A DNA stretch of 64,000 bases, taken from CAVTLG01 sp963735495. GTDB lineage: Bacteria; Chloroflexota; Ktedonobacteria; Ktedonobacterales; Ktedonobacteraceae. Positions 51,649-60,067 of the stretch are shown in pieces. Location: the NCBI GenBank assembly GCA_963735495.1, contig CAVTLG010000008.1, positions 62,001-126,000 of the forward strand, in the 5' to 3' direction. Under the pieces are notes generated by a model. The model had not been told where the DNA came from and searched no databases. It saw only the letters and a program-made list of their open reading frames with translations. Position 1 is the first letter of the stretch, and every line of letters begins with the position of its first letter. A program made the translations under genes and the position numbers.

Positions 51649-54102
51649 TTATCCCTCGCGTTCGATCCTCATCCTGTAGAACGAGCGCCAGATAAAGTAG
51701 ATGGCCACGAGCAGGAAGATCGCCGACAGGGTGCGCCCGAGAGTCGTTCCCTGCTGATCGGACAGCGAAACGGCAAGCTCGACGGCCAACAAACCGAATA
51801 GCGTGGTGAATTTGATGATCGGATTGAGAGCTACAGAGGAGGTGTCCTTGAAGGGATCGCCCACCGTATCGCCCACCACGGTGGCGTCGTGGAGCGGAGT
51901 CCCCTTTTGCTTGAGTTCCGTCTCGACGATCTTCTTCGCATTGTCCCAGGCGCCGCCGGCGTTCGCCATGAAGATCGCCTGATAAAGGCCGAAGAGCGCA
52001 ATGGAGATGAGATATCCGATGAACAGGAACGGTTCGGCGAAGGCGAACGCAAGAGTCGCAAAGAAGACGGCCAGGAAGATATTGAACATGCCTTTCTGCG
52101 CGTATTGGGTGCAGATCTCGACGACCTTCTTGCTGTCCGTTACCGAAGCTTTGGTAACTCCTTCCAGCCGAATATTCTTTTTGATGAACTCGACCGCGCG
52201 ATACGCGCCGGTCGTGACGGCCTGCATCGAAGCGCCGGTAAACCAGTAAATAATGCTGCCGCCGGCCAGGAGACCGAGCAGAAAGGGCGGGTACAGAATG
52301 GAAAGCTTCTCCAGATTCGTCGTCAGCCCGTTGGTAAGGGCTACGATGATCGAAAAAATCATGGTCGTGGCGCCCACCACGGCCGTGCCGATCAGGACAG
52401 GTTTGGCCGTTGCTTTGAAGGTATTGCCCGCCCCATCGTTCTCTTCCAGATTCTCTTTGGCGCGCTCGAAGTTCGCGTCGAAGCCATACTTGGCCTTCAG
52501 TTCCGCTTTGATTCCAGGGACATCTTCAATCAGCGAAAGCTCGTATACGGACTGGGCGTTGTCCGTAACAGGTCCATAGGAGTCGACGGCGATGGTCACC
52601 GGGCCCATGCCCAGAAACCCGAAGGCAACCAGTCCGAAGGCGAAGACGGCGGGCGCCACCATCAGGCCGGCCAGACCCAGCGTACTGAGTCCGTAGGCCG
52701 CGCCCATGAGGAGTAGCATGCAGAGACCCAGCCAGAACGCGCTGAAGTTACCGGCCACAAGGCCCGAAAGAATATTGAGCGAAGCGCCGCCTTCACGCGA
52801 AGAGGTCACGACCTCCCGCACGTGCGTCGATTCGGTCGATGTAAATACCTTGACCAGTTCCGGAATCAGCGCGCCTGCGAGGGTGCCGCAGGTGATAACG
52901 CTGGAGAGCTTCCACCACAGCGTCGTATCGCCCGCCAGATCGGGAATGATGAAGTAAGAAACGATGTAAGTGGCTATGATCGAAACGATTGAGGTGAGCC
53001 AGACGAGAAAGGTCAGCGGCGCTTCGTAGTTGAACTTCGGCAGAGTCGAATAGCGCGCTTTGGCGATGGCTTCATTGATGTAATACGAAACTCCCGACGA
53101 GATCACCATCATGATGCGCATCACGAAGATCCACACCAGCAACTGCACCTGCACCAGAGGATTCGAAACAGCCAGGAGGATAAAGGTAATCAGGGCGACA
53201 CCCGTGACACCGTAGGTTTCGAAACCGTCGGCGCTGGGTCCGACCGAATCGCCGGCGTTATCACCCGTGCAATCCGCGATGACGCCTGGATTGCGGGCAT
53301 CGTCTTCCTTGATCTTGAACGCGATCTTCATCAGATCCGCCCCGATATCCGCGATCTTGGTGAATATGCCGCCCGCAACGCGCAGCGCCGCCGCGCCGAG
53401 AGACTCGCCGATCGCGAAACCAATGAAGCAATTCCCGGCATAATCGCTCGGAATAAACAGCAGAATACAGAGCATGATGAGCAGTTCGACAGAAATCAGC
53501 ACCATTCCGATGCTCATGCCTGCACGGAGCGGGATCTGATAGCAGGGGTAGGGAATGCCGCGCAGACTGGCAAATGCGGTCCGCGAGTTCGCAAACGTAT
53601 TGACCCGAATCCCGTACCAGGCCACGCTGTAGCTCCCGGCTATACCGAGGACGCTGAACAGCAGAATCACGATCACCCGGCCCGCCTCCAGGTGCTGAAA
53701 GTATCCGAAATAGAAGAGGATAATAACGCCGACGAAAATTTCGAGGATGAGGAGGAATTTGCCCTGCGTCCAGAGATATGTTTTACAGGTCTCCCAAATA
53801 ATTTCCGATACCTCTCGCATTGAGCTGTGGACCGGTAAATCGCGCAGCTGATTGTACGTAAACAAACCGAAGAGCAGGCCGAGCGCACAGATGCCCAAGC
53901 CCCCCATCAGGAGCGTACGGCCGTTTATGCCGAGAAAATCTGCCTGGCTTAAATCGGGAAGAATGAGATGCGCCTCTCCCCCCGTTGGCGGTGGTGGATT
54001 CTGCGCAAATCCGTGCATCGGAACGATAAACAGCACGGCGACGGCGGCGAGAAGCGGCAAAAGCAGACGAAGGCTCTGGCGGCGGAAGCGAGACGAAAGC
54101 AA
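51649..54102 (-). CDS. hppA: Membrane-bound pyrophosphatase, K+-independent type
   Basis: An 817-residue ion pump driven by pyrophosphate hydrolysis. About 16 hydrophobic helices follow an N-terminal signal-like helix and a Pro/Gly-rich periplasmic stretch (about 35-55). Active-site blocks: NPGVIADCTGDNAGDSVGPS with FETYGVTG, DSYGPVTDNAQSVYELS, the metal sites in GGAWDNAKK and GDTVGDPFKDTSS. At about residue 561 GAGNTFKATAK shows Lys where K+-dependent enzymes have Ala (GNTTAA), which marks the K+-independent H+-pumping class. It is a single gene. The extra N-terminal signal-like extension is longer than in many bacterial homologues. Confidence 0.95.
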   Translation of the reverse strand: MLSSRFRRQSLRLLLPLLAAVAVLFIVPMHGFAQNPPPPTGGEAHLILPDLSQADFLGINGRTLLMGGLGICALGLLFGLFTYNQLRDLPVHSSMREVSEIIWETCKTYLWTQGKFLLILEIFVGVIILFYFGYFQHLEAGRVIVILLFSVLGIAGSYSVAWYGIRVNTFANSRTAFASLRGIPYPCYQIPLRAGMSIGMVLISVELLIMLCILLFIPSDYAGNCFIGFAIGESLGAAALRVAGGIFTKIADIGADLMKIAFKIKEDDARNPGVIADCTGDNAGDSVGPSADGFETYGVTGVALITFILLAVSNPLVQVQLLVWIFVMRIMMVISSGVSYYINEAIAKARYSTLPKFNYEAPLTFLVWLTSIVSIIATYIVSYFIIPDLAGDTTLWWKLSSVITCGTLAGALIPELVKVFTSTESTHVREVVTSSREGGASLNILSGLVAGNFSAFWLGLCMLLLMGAAYGLSTLGLAGLMVAPAVFAFGLVAFGFLGMGPVTIAVDSYGPVTDNAQSVYELSLIEDVPGIKAELKAKYGFDANFERAKENLEENDGAGNTFKATAKPVLIGTAVVGATTMIFSIIVALTNGLTTNLEKLSILYPPFLLGLLAGGSIIYWFTGASMQAVTTGAYRAVEFIKKNIRLEGVTKASVTDSKKVVEICTQYAQKGMFNIFLAVFFATLAFAFAEPFLFIGYLISIALFGLYQAIFMANAGGAWDNAKKIVETELKQKGTPLHDATVVGDTVGDPFKDTSSVALNPIIKFTTLFGLLAVELAVSLSDQQGTTLGRTLSAIFLLVAIYFIWRSFYRMRIEREG

Positions 54103-54312
54103 GTAAACGATCCTCCTGAAGGGTCGTCGGTTTGGCGCCTCGACCCATGGCCTAATAGCCTATATGAGGAAGTCGCGCGAATGCAACAAAAGGGGTGCAG
54201 ATCGATCCAAATCGGGCGAGTTTCCGATTACGCGGCGGACGAGTGCCTCGCCATGCCGCGGTTGGGACCAAAATAAAGCAGACGCTGTGAGAAACTGAAC
54301 TCGAGGATCCTC

Positions 54313-54531
54313 GTGAATACGGCGGCGCTAATTCAGCAGCCCTTCGTTCAAGTCGCTCTGCCCATCATTATCGCGCTTATGCTCGCAGCATGGCTGCAGA
54401 ATAAGCGCTTTGATGACGTGAATCGGCGCATCGACGAGCAGGGCCGACGTATCGACGAACAGAGCCGACGGATTGACGAATTACGAATCGAAGTGATTCA
54501 GCATCTGGATCGGATCGAGGCTCAAGCTTGA
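54313..54531 (+). CDS. Small membrane-anchored coiled-coil protein, probably truncated by frameshift
   Basis: A 72-residue protein from GTG 54313 with one hydrophobic helix (about 15-28, ALPIIIALMLAAWL) and a coiled coil of the repeat RRIDEQG/RRIDEQS/RRIDELR. The open frame stops at 54531 after RIEAQA. One frame over, the coiled coil carries on (KLDNHNERITRLEERTSLVP) to a stop at 54628, which is how relatives of this small acidobacterial family end. So an indel at about 54528 has probably shortened it. Function unknown; it is not linked to neighbours. Confidence 0.6.
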   Translation: MNTAALIQQPFVQVALPIIIALMLAAWLQNKRFDDVNRRIDEQGRRIDEQSRRIDELRIEVIQHLDRIEAQA

Positions 54532-54652
54532 TAACCACAATGAGCGAATTACCCGGCTCGAAGAACGTACCTCGCTAGTCCCTTGGAATACGGCCCGCAA
54601 GCAACTCTGGAGTTGCTTACCTGTTTGACCCTTCGCGAGATCGCCGCAATAA

Positions 54653-54700
54653 CAAAAACGCCCGGCCGGAATCGCCTGACGCGATCCCAACCGGGCGGCT
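54653..54700 (-). terminator. Intrinsic terminator of clpB
   Basis: On the minus strand, gccgcccggttgggatcgcg, a loop, and ccggccgggcg followed by tttttgtt. The outer stem cgcccgg/ccgggcg pairs perfectly, and an inner stem (gatcgcg...cgcgatc-like) adds stability. It sits 16 bp after the clpB stop. Confidence 0.8.
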
Positions 54701-54715
54701 TTTACTACCAGAGAA

Positions 54716-57367
54716 CTACACTTCCACGAGTTCGGGAGCGGGTTCCTTGCCGAAGCTCAGTTTGCCGCTATCCCCATCCTTGTCGACTACGACCGTCTCA
54801 CCCGCGAGGTATTCGCCGGCAAGCAGACGCAGCGAGAGCGGATCCTGAATCAGCCGCTGGATCGAGCGCCGTAATGGCCGCGCTCCGTAGGCCGGATCGT
54901 AGCCCTCGGCCATGATGACTTCCTTCGCGCCGGGGGTAACCACAAGCTTCAGACCGCGATCGGCCAGTTGCTTCTCCACCCGCCGCAATTGCAGATCGAT
55001 GATCACCGACAGATGCTCCTTCGAAAGCGTGTTAAACACGATGATGTCGTCCACACGGTTCAGGAACTCGGGCCGGAAAGTCTGGCGCAGCGCGTCCAGC
55101 AGGCGCTTGCGCACATCCTCCTGGCCGTTCCTCACCTTCTGGTTCACCGAGAACCCGATCGGAGTCCCATCGTGAATAATCGAGCTGCCGACGTTCGAAG
55201 TCATAATGATCACGGTGTTCTTGAAGTCCACCGTGCGCCCCTGCCCGTCGGTCAGGCGGCCGTCATCAAGAATCTGAAGAAGCGTATTGAACACATCGGG
55301 ATGCGCCTTTTCAATCTCGTCGAACAGCACCACTGAATACGGCCGGCGCCGGACGTGCTCGGTCAGTTGACCGCCCTCGTCGTAGCCGACATATCCCGGA
55401 GGCGCGCCGATCATCCTCGACACCGAGTGCTTCTCCATGTATTCGGACATATCCACGCGAACCATGGCTTTGTCATCGTCGAACATGAATTCGGCGAGAG
55501 CCTTCGCGAGTTCGGTTTTGCCGACGCCCGTCGGTCCGAGGAAGATAAAGCTTCCGATCGGACGGTTCGGATCGCTCAGACCCGCGCGGTTTCGCCGGAT
55601 GGCGTTCGCCACCAGCGAGACAGCTTCGTCCTGACCGATAACGCGTTCGTGCAGCCGCTCCTCCATATGGATGAGTTTCTGCACTTCGCCCTCGAGCATC
55701 CGCGAAACCGGAATGCCGGTCCACTTGGCCACAATCTTCGCGATATCCTCTTCGTCGATCTCCTCTTTAAGAAGAGGCGACCCGGATTTAATCGACTCGA
55801 GGTCATGATTCGCGCCTTCGAGGCTGTGCTCAATTTCCGAGAGCTTGCCGTATTTCAACTGGGCCGCCTTTTCCCAATCGCCGGCGCGAGTAGCGCGTTC
55901 CTCCTCGGCGCGCACCTGCTCGAGTTCCTCTTTGAGCTGCTGTACGCGGGTAATCGCGCTTTTCTCGCGATTCCAGCGATCTTTCAGCCCAGCCGACTCG
56001 CCGCGCAGCCGCTCCAGTTCGTCCTCCACATGCCGGAGACGTTCCTTCGAAGCCGTGTCTTTTTCACGGTTCAGAGCCTGGCGCTCAATCTCGAGATGAG
56101 AAATCCGCCTCTCGATCTTGTCGATCTCGATCGGCATGCTCCCGATCTGGATCTTCAGCGCCGAACCCGCCTCGTCAACAAGGTCAATGGCCTTGTCGGG
56201 CAGGAAACGGTCGGTAATATATCGATGCGACAAGACCGCGGCCGCCACGATCGCCGAATCCTTGATTCGAACCGCATGGTGGATCTCAAACTTCTCTTTC
56301 AAGCCGCGCAGAATCGCGATCGTGTCGTCCACCGTCGGCTCATCGACGATCACAGTCTGGAATCGCCGGGCCAGAGCCGCGTCTTTTTCCACGTACTTGC
56401 GATACTCGGCCAGAGTAGTCGCGCCGATGCAGCGCAGTTCGCCGCGCGCGAGGGCCGGCTTCAGCATATTGGCGGCGTCAATGGCGCCTTCCGCTCCGCC
56501 TGCTCCCACCAGCGTATGCAGCTCGTCGATGAAGCAGATGATCTCGCCGTTCGATTCCGTAATCTCTTTCAAGACGGCTTTGAGGCGATCCTCAAATTCT
56601 CCGCGGAATTTCGTCCCGGCCACCATCTGGCCCAGATCGATCGCGACCAGTTTCTTGTTCTTCAGCTGATCCGGCACGTCGCCTTTGAGAATTCGCTGAG
56701 CGAGTCCTTCGACAATCGCGGTTTTACCCACGCCCGGTTCGCCGATCAGCACCGGATTGTTCTTCGTGCGCCGGCTTAAAACCTGCATGACGCGGCGAAT
56801 CTCTTCGTCGCGCCCGATCACCGGATCGAGCTTCCCGCGCCGAGCCTGCTCGGTCAGATCCACGGCATAGCGCTCCAGCGCCTGATACTTCGATTCCGGG
56901 TTCTGGTCCGTCACTCGCTGCGTACCGCGTACGGCCACCAGGGCCTTCAAAATGGCGTCGTGATTCGCGCCCAGCTTGTTGAGCAGACTGCCGGCCGGTT
57001 CATATTTCTGATCGGAAAGGGCGAGGAGCAGGTGCTCCGTCGAAACGTACTCGTCCTTGAAATTCTCGGCTTCCTTGAATGCGCCTTCCAGAACCTGGTT
57101 CAGAGCCGGAGAAATATACATTCCGGGCTGCTGCCCCGTAACCTTCGGGATCGACGCGAGCTGGCGCTGCGCTTCGCTGACAAGCGGGTCCACCTGGACA
57201 CCGCACTTCTCGAGGACCGGCCGCACGATTCCCTCGCGCTCACTAGCCAGCGAGATAAGGAGATGCAGTGGGTGCACTGCCTGATGTCCGTTCTGACCGG
57301 CGATCTCCTGCGCCTGTTGAACGGCTTCCTGAGCCTTTTGGGTCAGTTTGTCAAATCGGAATGGCAT
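54716..57367 (-). CDS. clpB: ATP-dependent disaggregase ClpB
   Basis: A 883-residue class I Clp ATPase that, with DnaK, extracts proteins from aggregates. N-domain at 1-150 (FDKLTQKAQEAVQQAQEIAG), AAA1 with Walker A GEPGVGKTAIVEGL (about 207-220) and CIDELHTLVG, the coiled-coil M-domain (about 410-530, LEIERQALNREKDTASKERL) that separates ClpB from ClpA/ClpC, AAA2 with GPTGVGKTELAKALAEF (about 610) and a C-terminal RRSIQRLIQDPLSLRLL. Length and order are standard. It lies 94 bp downstream of the hsp20 gene, probably in one heat-shock transcript with it. Confidence 0.98.
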   Translation of the reverse strand: MPFRFDKLTQKAQEAVQQAQEIAGQNGHQAVHPLHLLISLASEREGIVRPVLEKCGVQVDPLVSEAQRQLASIPKVTGQQPGMYISPALNQVLEGAFKEAENFKDEYVSTEHLLLALSDQKYEPAGSLLNKLGANHDAILKALVAVRGTQRVTDQNPESKYQALERYAVDLTEQARRGKLDPVIGRDEEIRRVMQVLSRRTKNNPVLIGEPGVGKTAIVEGLAQRILKGDVPDQLKNKKLVAIDLGQMVAGTKFRGEFEDRLKAVLKEITESNGEIICFIDELHTLVGAGGAEGAIDAANMLKPALARGELRCIGATTLAEYRKYVEKDAALARRFQTVIVDEPTVDDTIAILRGLKEKFEIHHAVRIKDSAIVAAAVLSHRYITDRFLPDKAIDLVDEAGSALKIQIGSMPIEIDKIERRISHLEIERQALNREKDTASKERLRHVEDELERLRGESAGLKDRWNREKSAITRVQQLKEELEQVRAEEERATRAGDWEKAAQLKYGKLSEIEHSLEGANHDLESIKSGSPLLKEEIDEEDIAKIVAKWTGIPVSRMLEGEVQKLIHMEERLHERVIGQDEAVSLVANAIRRNRAGLSDPNRPIGSFIFLGPTGVGKTELAKALAEFMFDDDKAMVRVDMSEYMEKHSVSRMIGAPPGYVGYDEGGQLTEHVRRRPYSVVLFDEIEKAHPDVFNTLLQILDDGRLTDGQGRTVDFKNTVIIMTSNVGSSIIHDGTPIGFSVNQKVRNGQEDVRKRLLDALRQTFRPEFLNRVDDIIVFNTLSKEHLSVIIDLQLRRVEKQLADRGLKLVVTPGAKEVIMAEGYDPAYGARPLRRSIQRLIQDPLSLRLLAGEYLAGETVVVDKDGDSGKLSFGKEPAPELVEV

Positions 57368-57461
57368 TTCTTCTCCTTACTAATACGATTCGGGCGGCGG
57401 GCCCCCGGCTACCGCCGGAGCACCTCGCCGCCACCGAAAACCAACGCAGCCGCTTTCTGTC

Positions 57462-57953
57462 TCAGGAATGCTGCGTTTCGACTTGCTGCTTCGGCGCGCC
57501 GTCCACCTGATGGACCTCAACCTTTACCTGGCGCGGCTTGGCCGATTCCTTGCGCGGAAGGGTCACCGTCAACACGCCATTTTTATAATCCGCCTGTACC
57601 TTGTCGGTGTCCACCGTGGAGGGGACGGCAAAGCTGCGGACGAATTCTCCATAGCTGCGCTCCAGTCTGTGATAGCCCTTCGCGTTCTCGTCCTTCTCAA
57701 ATTTCCGATGGCCCCGCAGGGTCAGAGTCTGGTTTTCAACACGGACGTCGATGTCTTCGATCTTCACGTCCGGAAGGTCCGCTTTGACGATCAGAGCGTC
57801 GTTCGTTTCCAGGATGTCGACGTTCGGGGACCACGGGCGATTGGTGCGCGGTTCGCTCATCATTCTTGTGACCGCGTCCTCGAAAAGCCGCAGGCCATTA
57901 AACGGATCAAGTGTGAGAGATGTGCTCATAGTCTTTCGATTCCTTTTGCTCAT
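57462..57953 (-). CDS. Hsp20/alpha-crystallin small heat-shock protein
   Basis: A 163-residue holdase chaperone. The alpha-crystallin domain is at about 45-140 (SPNVDILETNDALIVKADLP, IEDIDVRVENQTLTLRGHRK, YHRLERSYGEFVRSFAVPST, ADYKNGVLTVTLPRKES). A C-terminal tail ends in a Gln/His-rich segment without the common I-x-I/V anchor. The start is given at ATG 57953; a second ATG at 57929 would give 155 residues. An almost perfect sigma-70-type promoter lies 40-68 bp upstream. clpB follows downstream. Confidence 0.95.
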   Translation of the reverse strand: MSKRNRKTMSTSLTLDPFNGLRLFEDAVTRMMSEPRTNRPWSPNVDILETNDALIVKADLPDVKIEDIDVRVENQTLTLRGHRKFEKDENAKGYHRLERSYGEFVRSFAVPSTVDTDKVQADYKNGVLTVTLPRKESAKPRQVKVEVHQVDGAPKQQVETQHS

Positions 57954-57992
57954 TTGGGATTCAGGTCATTCATCAAACCTTATCCTGTAAAA

Positions 57993-58021
57993 ATAATAAA
58001 ATCTTAGTCTCATAATGTCAA
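57993..58021 (-). promoter_or_regulatory. Sigma-70-type promoter of the hsp20-clpB unit
   Basis: On the minus strand TTGACA (58021-58016) and TATTAT (57998-57993) are separated by exactly 17 bp. The region is strikingly AT-rich for this chromosome. It lies 40 bp before the ATG at 57953. No CIRCE-type inverted repeat or clear ROSE-type RNA thermometer is visible, so heat control may rest on another repressor. Confidence 0.75.
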
Positions 58022-58048
58022 GCATCGTCTCGTCTCGCGTTGTATCTC

Positions 58049-58129
58049 TCAGCAGTGGTGCGTGAAGAGTGCGAGAAGAATGATGAAGGGAATCGGCACG
58101 CCGAGAAAATAAAGAATGGCGGATCGCAT
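58049..58129 (-). CDS. 26-residue membrane miniprotein
   Basis: ATG at 58129 with agagg 7 bp upstream; the product RSAILYFLGVPIPFIILLAL followed by FTHHC is one hydrophobic helix with a conserved-looking Gly-Val-Pro-Ile-Pro kink. It follows the 264-residue membrane protein gene by 12 bp on the same strand. I have a recollection of similar miniproteins next to such genes in other phyla, which makes a functional pair plausible. It is too short for standard gene finding. Confidence 0.55.
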   Translation of the reverse strand: MRSAILYFLGVPIPFIILLALFTHHC

Positions 58130-58141
58130 AAGGTCCTCTTT

Positions 58142-58936
58142 CTAAATGGTTTGTACCCGGTCCCGCTGCCGCCCGCCCACCGTAGCGGCATAACTGGCGC
58201 AGAAGGCGCCGATCAGGAGAGCCAAAAACGTCCAGAGCAAAACGCGAGCTGTAACCCGGCGCGCCTCGTCAACAGCTTGACGGGCTGCCGCCACGATCTC
58301 AGATACCCGCTTCGCCGCGTCAGCCTCACTCAGCCCCGTCTTTGCCGCGACCAGCTGGGCAAGCCAGGCGCTGTCCGACGAAGCTCCCGCGCCGCCTTGA
58401 ACAAGGCGCGTCACAGTCCGGCCAGCCTCGGCCCGCACGGCCATGTCGGAATCCGCGGCGGAGGGATTTCCGGACCGGAGCAGGCGATCCACGAAGTACG
58501 CGGATCCCGTGGTATCGCCATTGGAGTTTTCCCTGGCGGCTCCGGCCATCGAAGTTGCCGCGGATCCAAGGACAGCCACGGTCACTACGAGTGCGACCGC
58601 CCACGCCAGGAATCCATTTGCCGTGTCCCGGAAGTGCACCTCATCGGTGTGAAGGGGATGCCACCCGGTTCGCAGCCGCCCGGTCAAATAGCCGCCCATG
58701 CTGGACGAGATTACTTCCGTCACGATGATCCAGATCAGGCCCACCGTTCCCACAGTTGAAGCGGAAACGGACGAGCCTGGCCAGGGCGAAACCACCGACA
58801 GCCCGAAGCCGGCGCCGAGCGCCAGCAGAATCAAATACAGAGCGGCCATCACGAAAGCGCCGCCGATCACCGCGCCCCATGAAACGCCTGAAGAATGCAC
58901 CACCACAGCACGACGCGTTAACTCTGAGGTTTCCAT
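58142..58936 (-). CDS. Membrane protein of unknown function with four helices
   Basis: A 264-residue protein. Helix 1 (about 20-48, VSWGAVIGGAFVMAALYLIL) and helix 2 (about 60-82) begin it, then SSSMGGYLTGRLRTGWHPLH and TDEVHFRDTANGFLAWAVAL, helix 3 (about 108-130), a soluble extracytoplasmic loop (about 132-225, Ala/Ser-rich) and helix 4 (about 232-252). The GGYLTGRLR and H-x-F-D/R-T-x-N-G-F-L-A-W blocks are typical of an unnamed family seen in many Proteobacteria and Acidobacteria. It is transcribed with the 26-residue miniprotein. Confidence 0.75.
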   Translation of the reverse strand: METSELTRRAVVVHSSGVSWGAVIGGAFVMAALYLILLALGAGFGLSVVSPWPGSSVSASTVGTVGLIWIIVTEVISSSMGGYLTGRLRTGWHPLHTDEVHFRDTANGFLAWAVALVVTVAVLGSAATSMAGAARENSNGDTTGSAYFVDRLLRSGNPSAADSDMAVRAEAGRTVTRLVQGGAGASSDSAWLAQLVAAKTGLSEADAAKRVSEIVAAARQAVDEARRVTARVLLWTFLALLIGAFCASYAATVGGRQRDRVQTI

Positions 58937-59021
58937 TGAAATGTCACCGTGTCTTCCCTCTCCTCAAGTGGAAGGAAGCACGCTCATGGCCGTTGAAATT
59001 TCCCGGACGTGGCAAGCTTTC

Positions 59022-59228
59022 TCAACCCTCTAATCGGCAATGGCTCCGCAGGACCGGATCGTAATCCGCCACGCTCCGGTATATCGCCTTTGGCGCATTC
59101 CCCTCTGGCGTGGCGCGCTTCTCCTTCACGGGCCTGTCTTTGCCCGAGATCTCGGCCACCGCCTCGCGAATCGCCTTCGCATCCGGCTCTGGCGGCTTGT
59201 TCCGTCCTATATACCCTGTAACGCTCAT
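59022..59228 (-). CDS. Small hypothetical protein
   Basis: A 68-residue hydrophilic protein starting at ATG 59228 with aggaaaagag just upstream (good ribosome-binding site). Sequence begins SVTGYIGRNKPPEPDAKAIR and includes EISGKDRPVKEKRATPEGNA. No signal, membrane helix or known motif. It lies between the terminase-like gene (upstream, 152 bp with tandem repeats in the gap) and the 264-residue membrane protein. Confidence 0.45.
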   Translation of the reverse strand: MSVTGYIGRNKPPEPDAKAIREAVAEISGKDRPVKEKRATPEGNAPKAIYRSVADYDPVLRSHCRLEG

Positions 59229-59269
59229 CTCTTTTCCTGCCTTTCCTGAACTGCTTCGAAATCAGTTGA

Positions 59270-59363
59270 CGACATTCCGATCCACGACATTCCGATCCAC
59301 GACATTCCGATCCACACCATTCCGATCCACACCATTCGAGCCGCGACATTCCGAGCCGCGACC
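59270..59363. repeat. 15-bp tandem repeat, about six units
   Basis: Units cgacattccgatcca (three identical copies from 59270), caccattccgatcca, a 14-bp variant caccattcgagccg, and cgacattccgagccg, leading into cgaccgtgaggg. The last units grade into the dispersed repeat type C, which suggests that the array grew from it by slippage. It is non-coding. Confidence 0.9.
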
Positions 59364-59372
59364 GTGAGGGAG
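59351..59372 (+). repeat. Interspersed repeat type C, copy 2
   Basis: ccgagccgcgaccgtgaggg plus ag, one mismatch from the copy at 880-901. It overlaps the end of the 15-bp tandem array. Confidence 0.6.
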
Positions 59373-59380
59373 CGACACGT

Positions 59381-59995
59381 CTATATCCCCGGTAATCTCT
59401 GCGAACTCCACCCGATCTCTTTCCGCGCCGCCCGCCAGCACGCCAGCGCCAGCGCCAGCACCAGATCGTCATGCTGCCCGCTCCCCTCCGCCCCGATCTT
59501 TACCTTCCCCAACTTCAGACCCGTCGTAGCCCGCACATCGACCAGCTCCCGCACCAGCGTGCCCGCCTCCTTCATCCGCCGCGCGATTTTCAGTTCACCC
59601 TTCTCCAGCGCCAGCTGCAGCCCCGCGATCAGATCGCGCTTCGGCACGCTCTTCGCCGCGCCGCTCCCCGACTCCTTCTCGCCGCCCGTGATCGTCACCG
59701 CGGTCACCTCGCACCCCAGCCTCGCCAGGCGCAGCATCTCCACCACCGGAGCCCCCACGCCCGTCGCGTCCACCGCCAGCGCGCACTGCCCCGCCAGCGC
59801 CTCGCCGCACATCAGCTCCCGCACCCGCTCCACCACGCCCGGATACGGCGTCCCCAGCGGCAGCCGCTCCACCTTTCGCACCAGCAGCTCGCGTCCTTGC
59901 GGCGGCAGGAACGCCAGCCGCAAATCCCTCTTCTCCACCACGGCGATCGCGCTATGATCCTGCCGCTGTCCCAGATCCAGTCCCACGTAAAACAT
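59381..59995 (-). CDS. Orphan phage-terminase-like RNase H-fold nuclease
   Basis: A 204-residue protein resembling the nuclease half of large terminase subunits. The RNase H fold starts YVGLDLGQRQDHSAIAVVE (Asp7), continues with LAVDATGVGAPVVEMLRLAR (Asp76), the TITGGEKES strand, VPKRDLIAGLQLALEKGELK and ends EGSGQHDDLVLALALACW (Asp176/177), giving the three acidic metal sites. The N-terminal ATPase half is absent, and no capsid, portal or integrase genes are nearby. It could be a phage relic or a domesticated nuclease. A truncated frame lies directly upstream. Confidence 0.75.
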   Translation of the reverse strand: MFYVGLDLGQRQDHSAIAVVEKRDLRLAFLPPQGRELLVRKVERLPLGTPYPGVVERVRELMCGEALAGQCALAVDATGVGAPVVEMLRLARLGCEVTAVTITGGEKESGSGAAKSVPKRDLIAGLQLALEKGELKIARRMKEAGTLVRELVDVRATTGLKLGKVKIGAEGSGQHDDLVLALALACWRAARKEIGWSSQRLPGI

Positions 59996-59998
59996 GCC

Positions 59999-60067
59999 TC
60001 AGGCCTCCAGTGGCTCCAGTTCGTCGTCCAGCGCGGCTTCCACCAGATCCCGGTCCGTTTGTCGCAT
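59999..60067 (-). CDS. 3' end of a gene cut by the junction at about 60,060
   Basis: The minus-strand frame ending RQTDRDLVEAALDDELEPLE before a stop at 59999 lies 3 bp upstream of the terminase-like start, with a ggag inside its last codons, as in a coupled upstream gene. It remains open into the foreign-looking sequence only by chance. I read it as the tail of an upstream gene whose remainder was lost at the junction. Low certainty because of its length. Confidence 0.3.
   Translation of the reverse strand: MRQTDRDLVEAALDDELEPLEA

Noticed and set aside
55355..56779. A 474-codon plus-strand frame antisense to clpB
   Set aside because: Shadow of clpB; codon positions mirror those of the ClpB reading frame.
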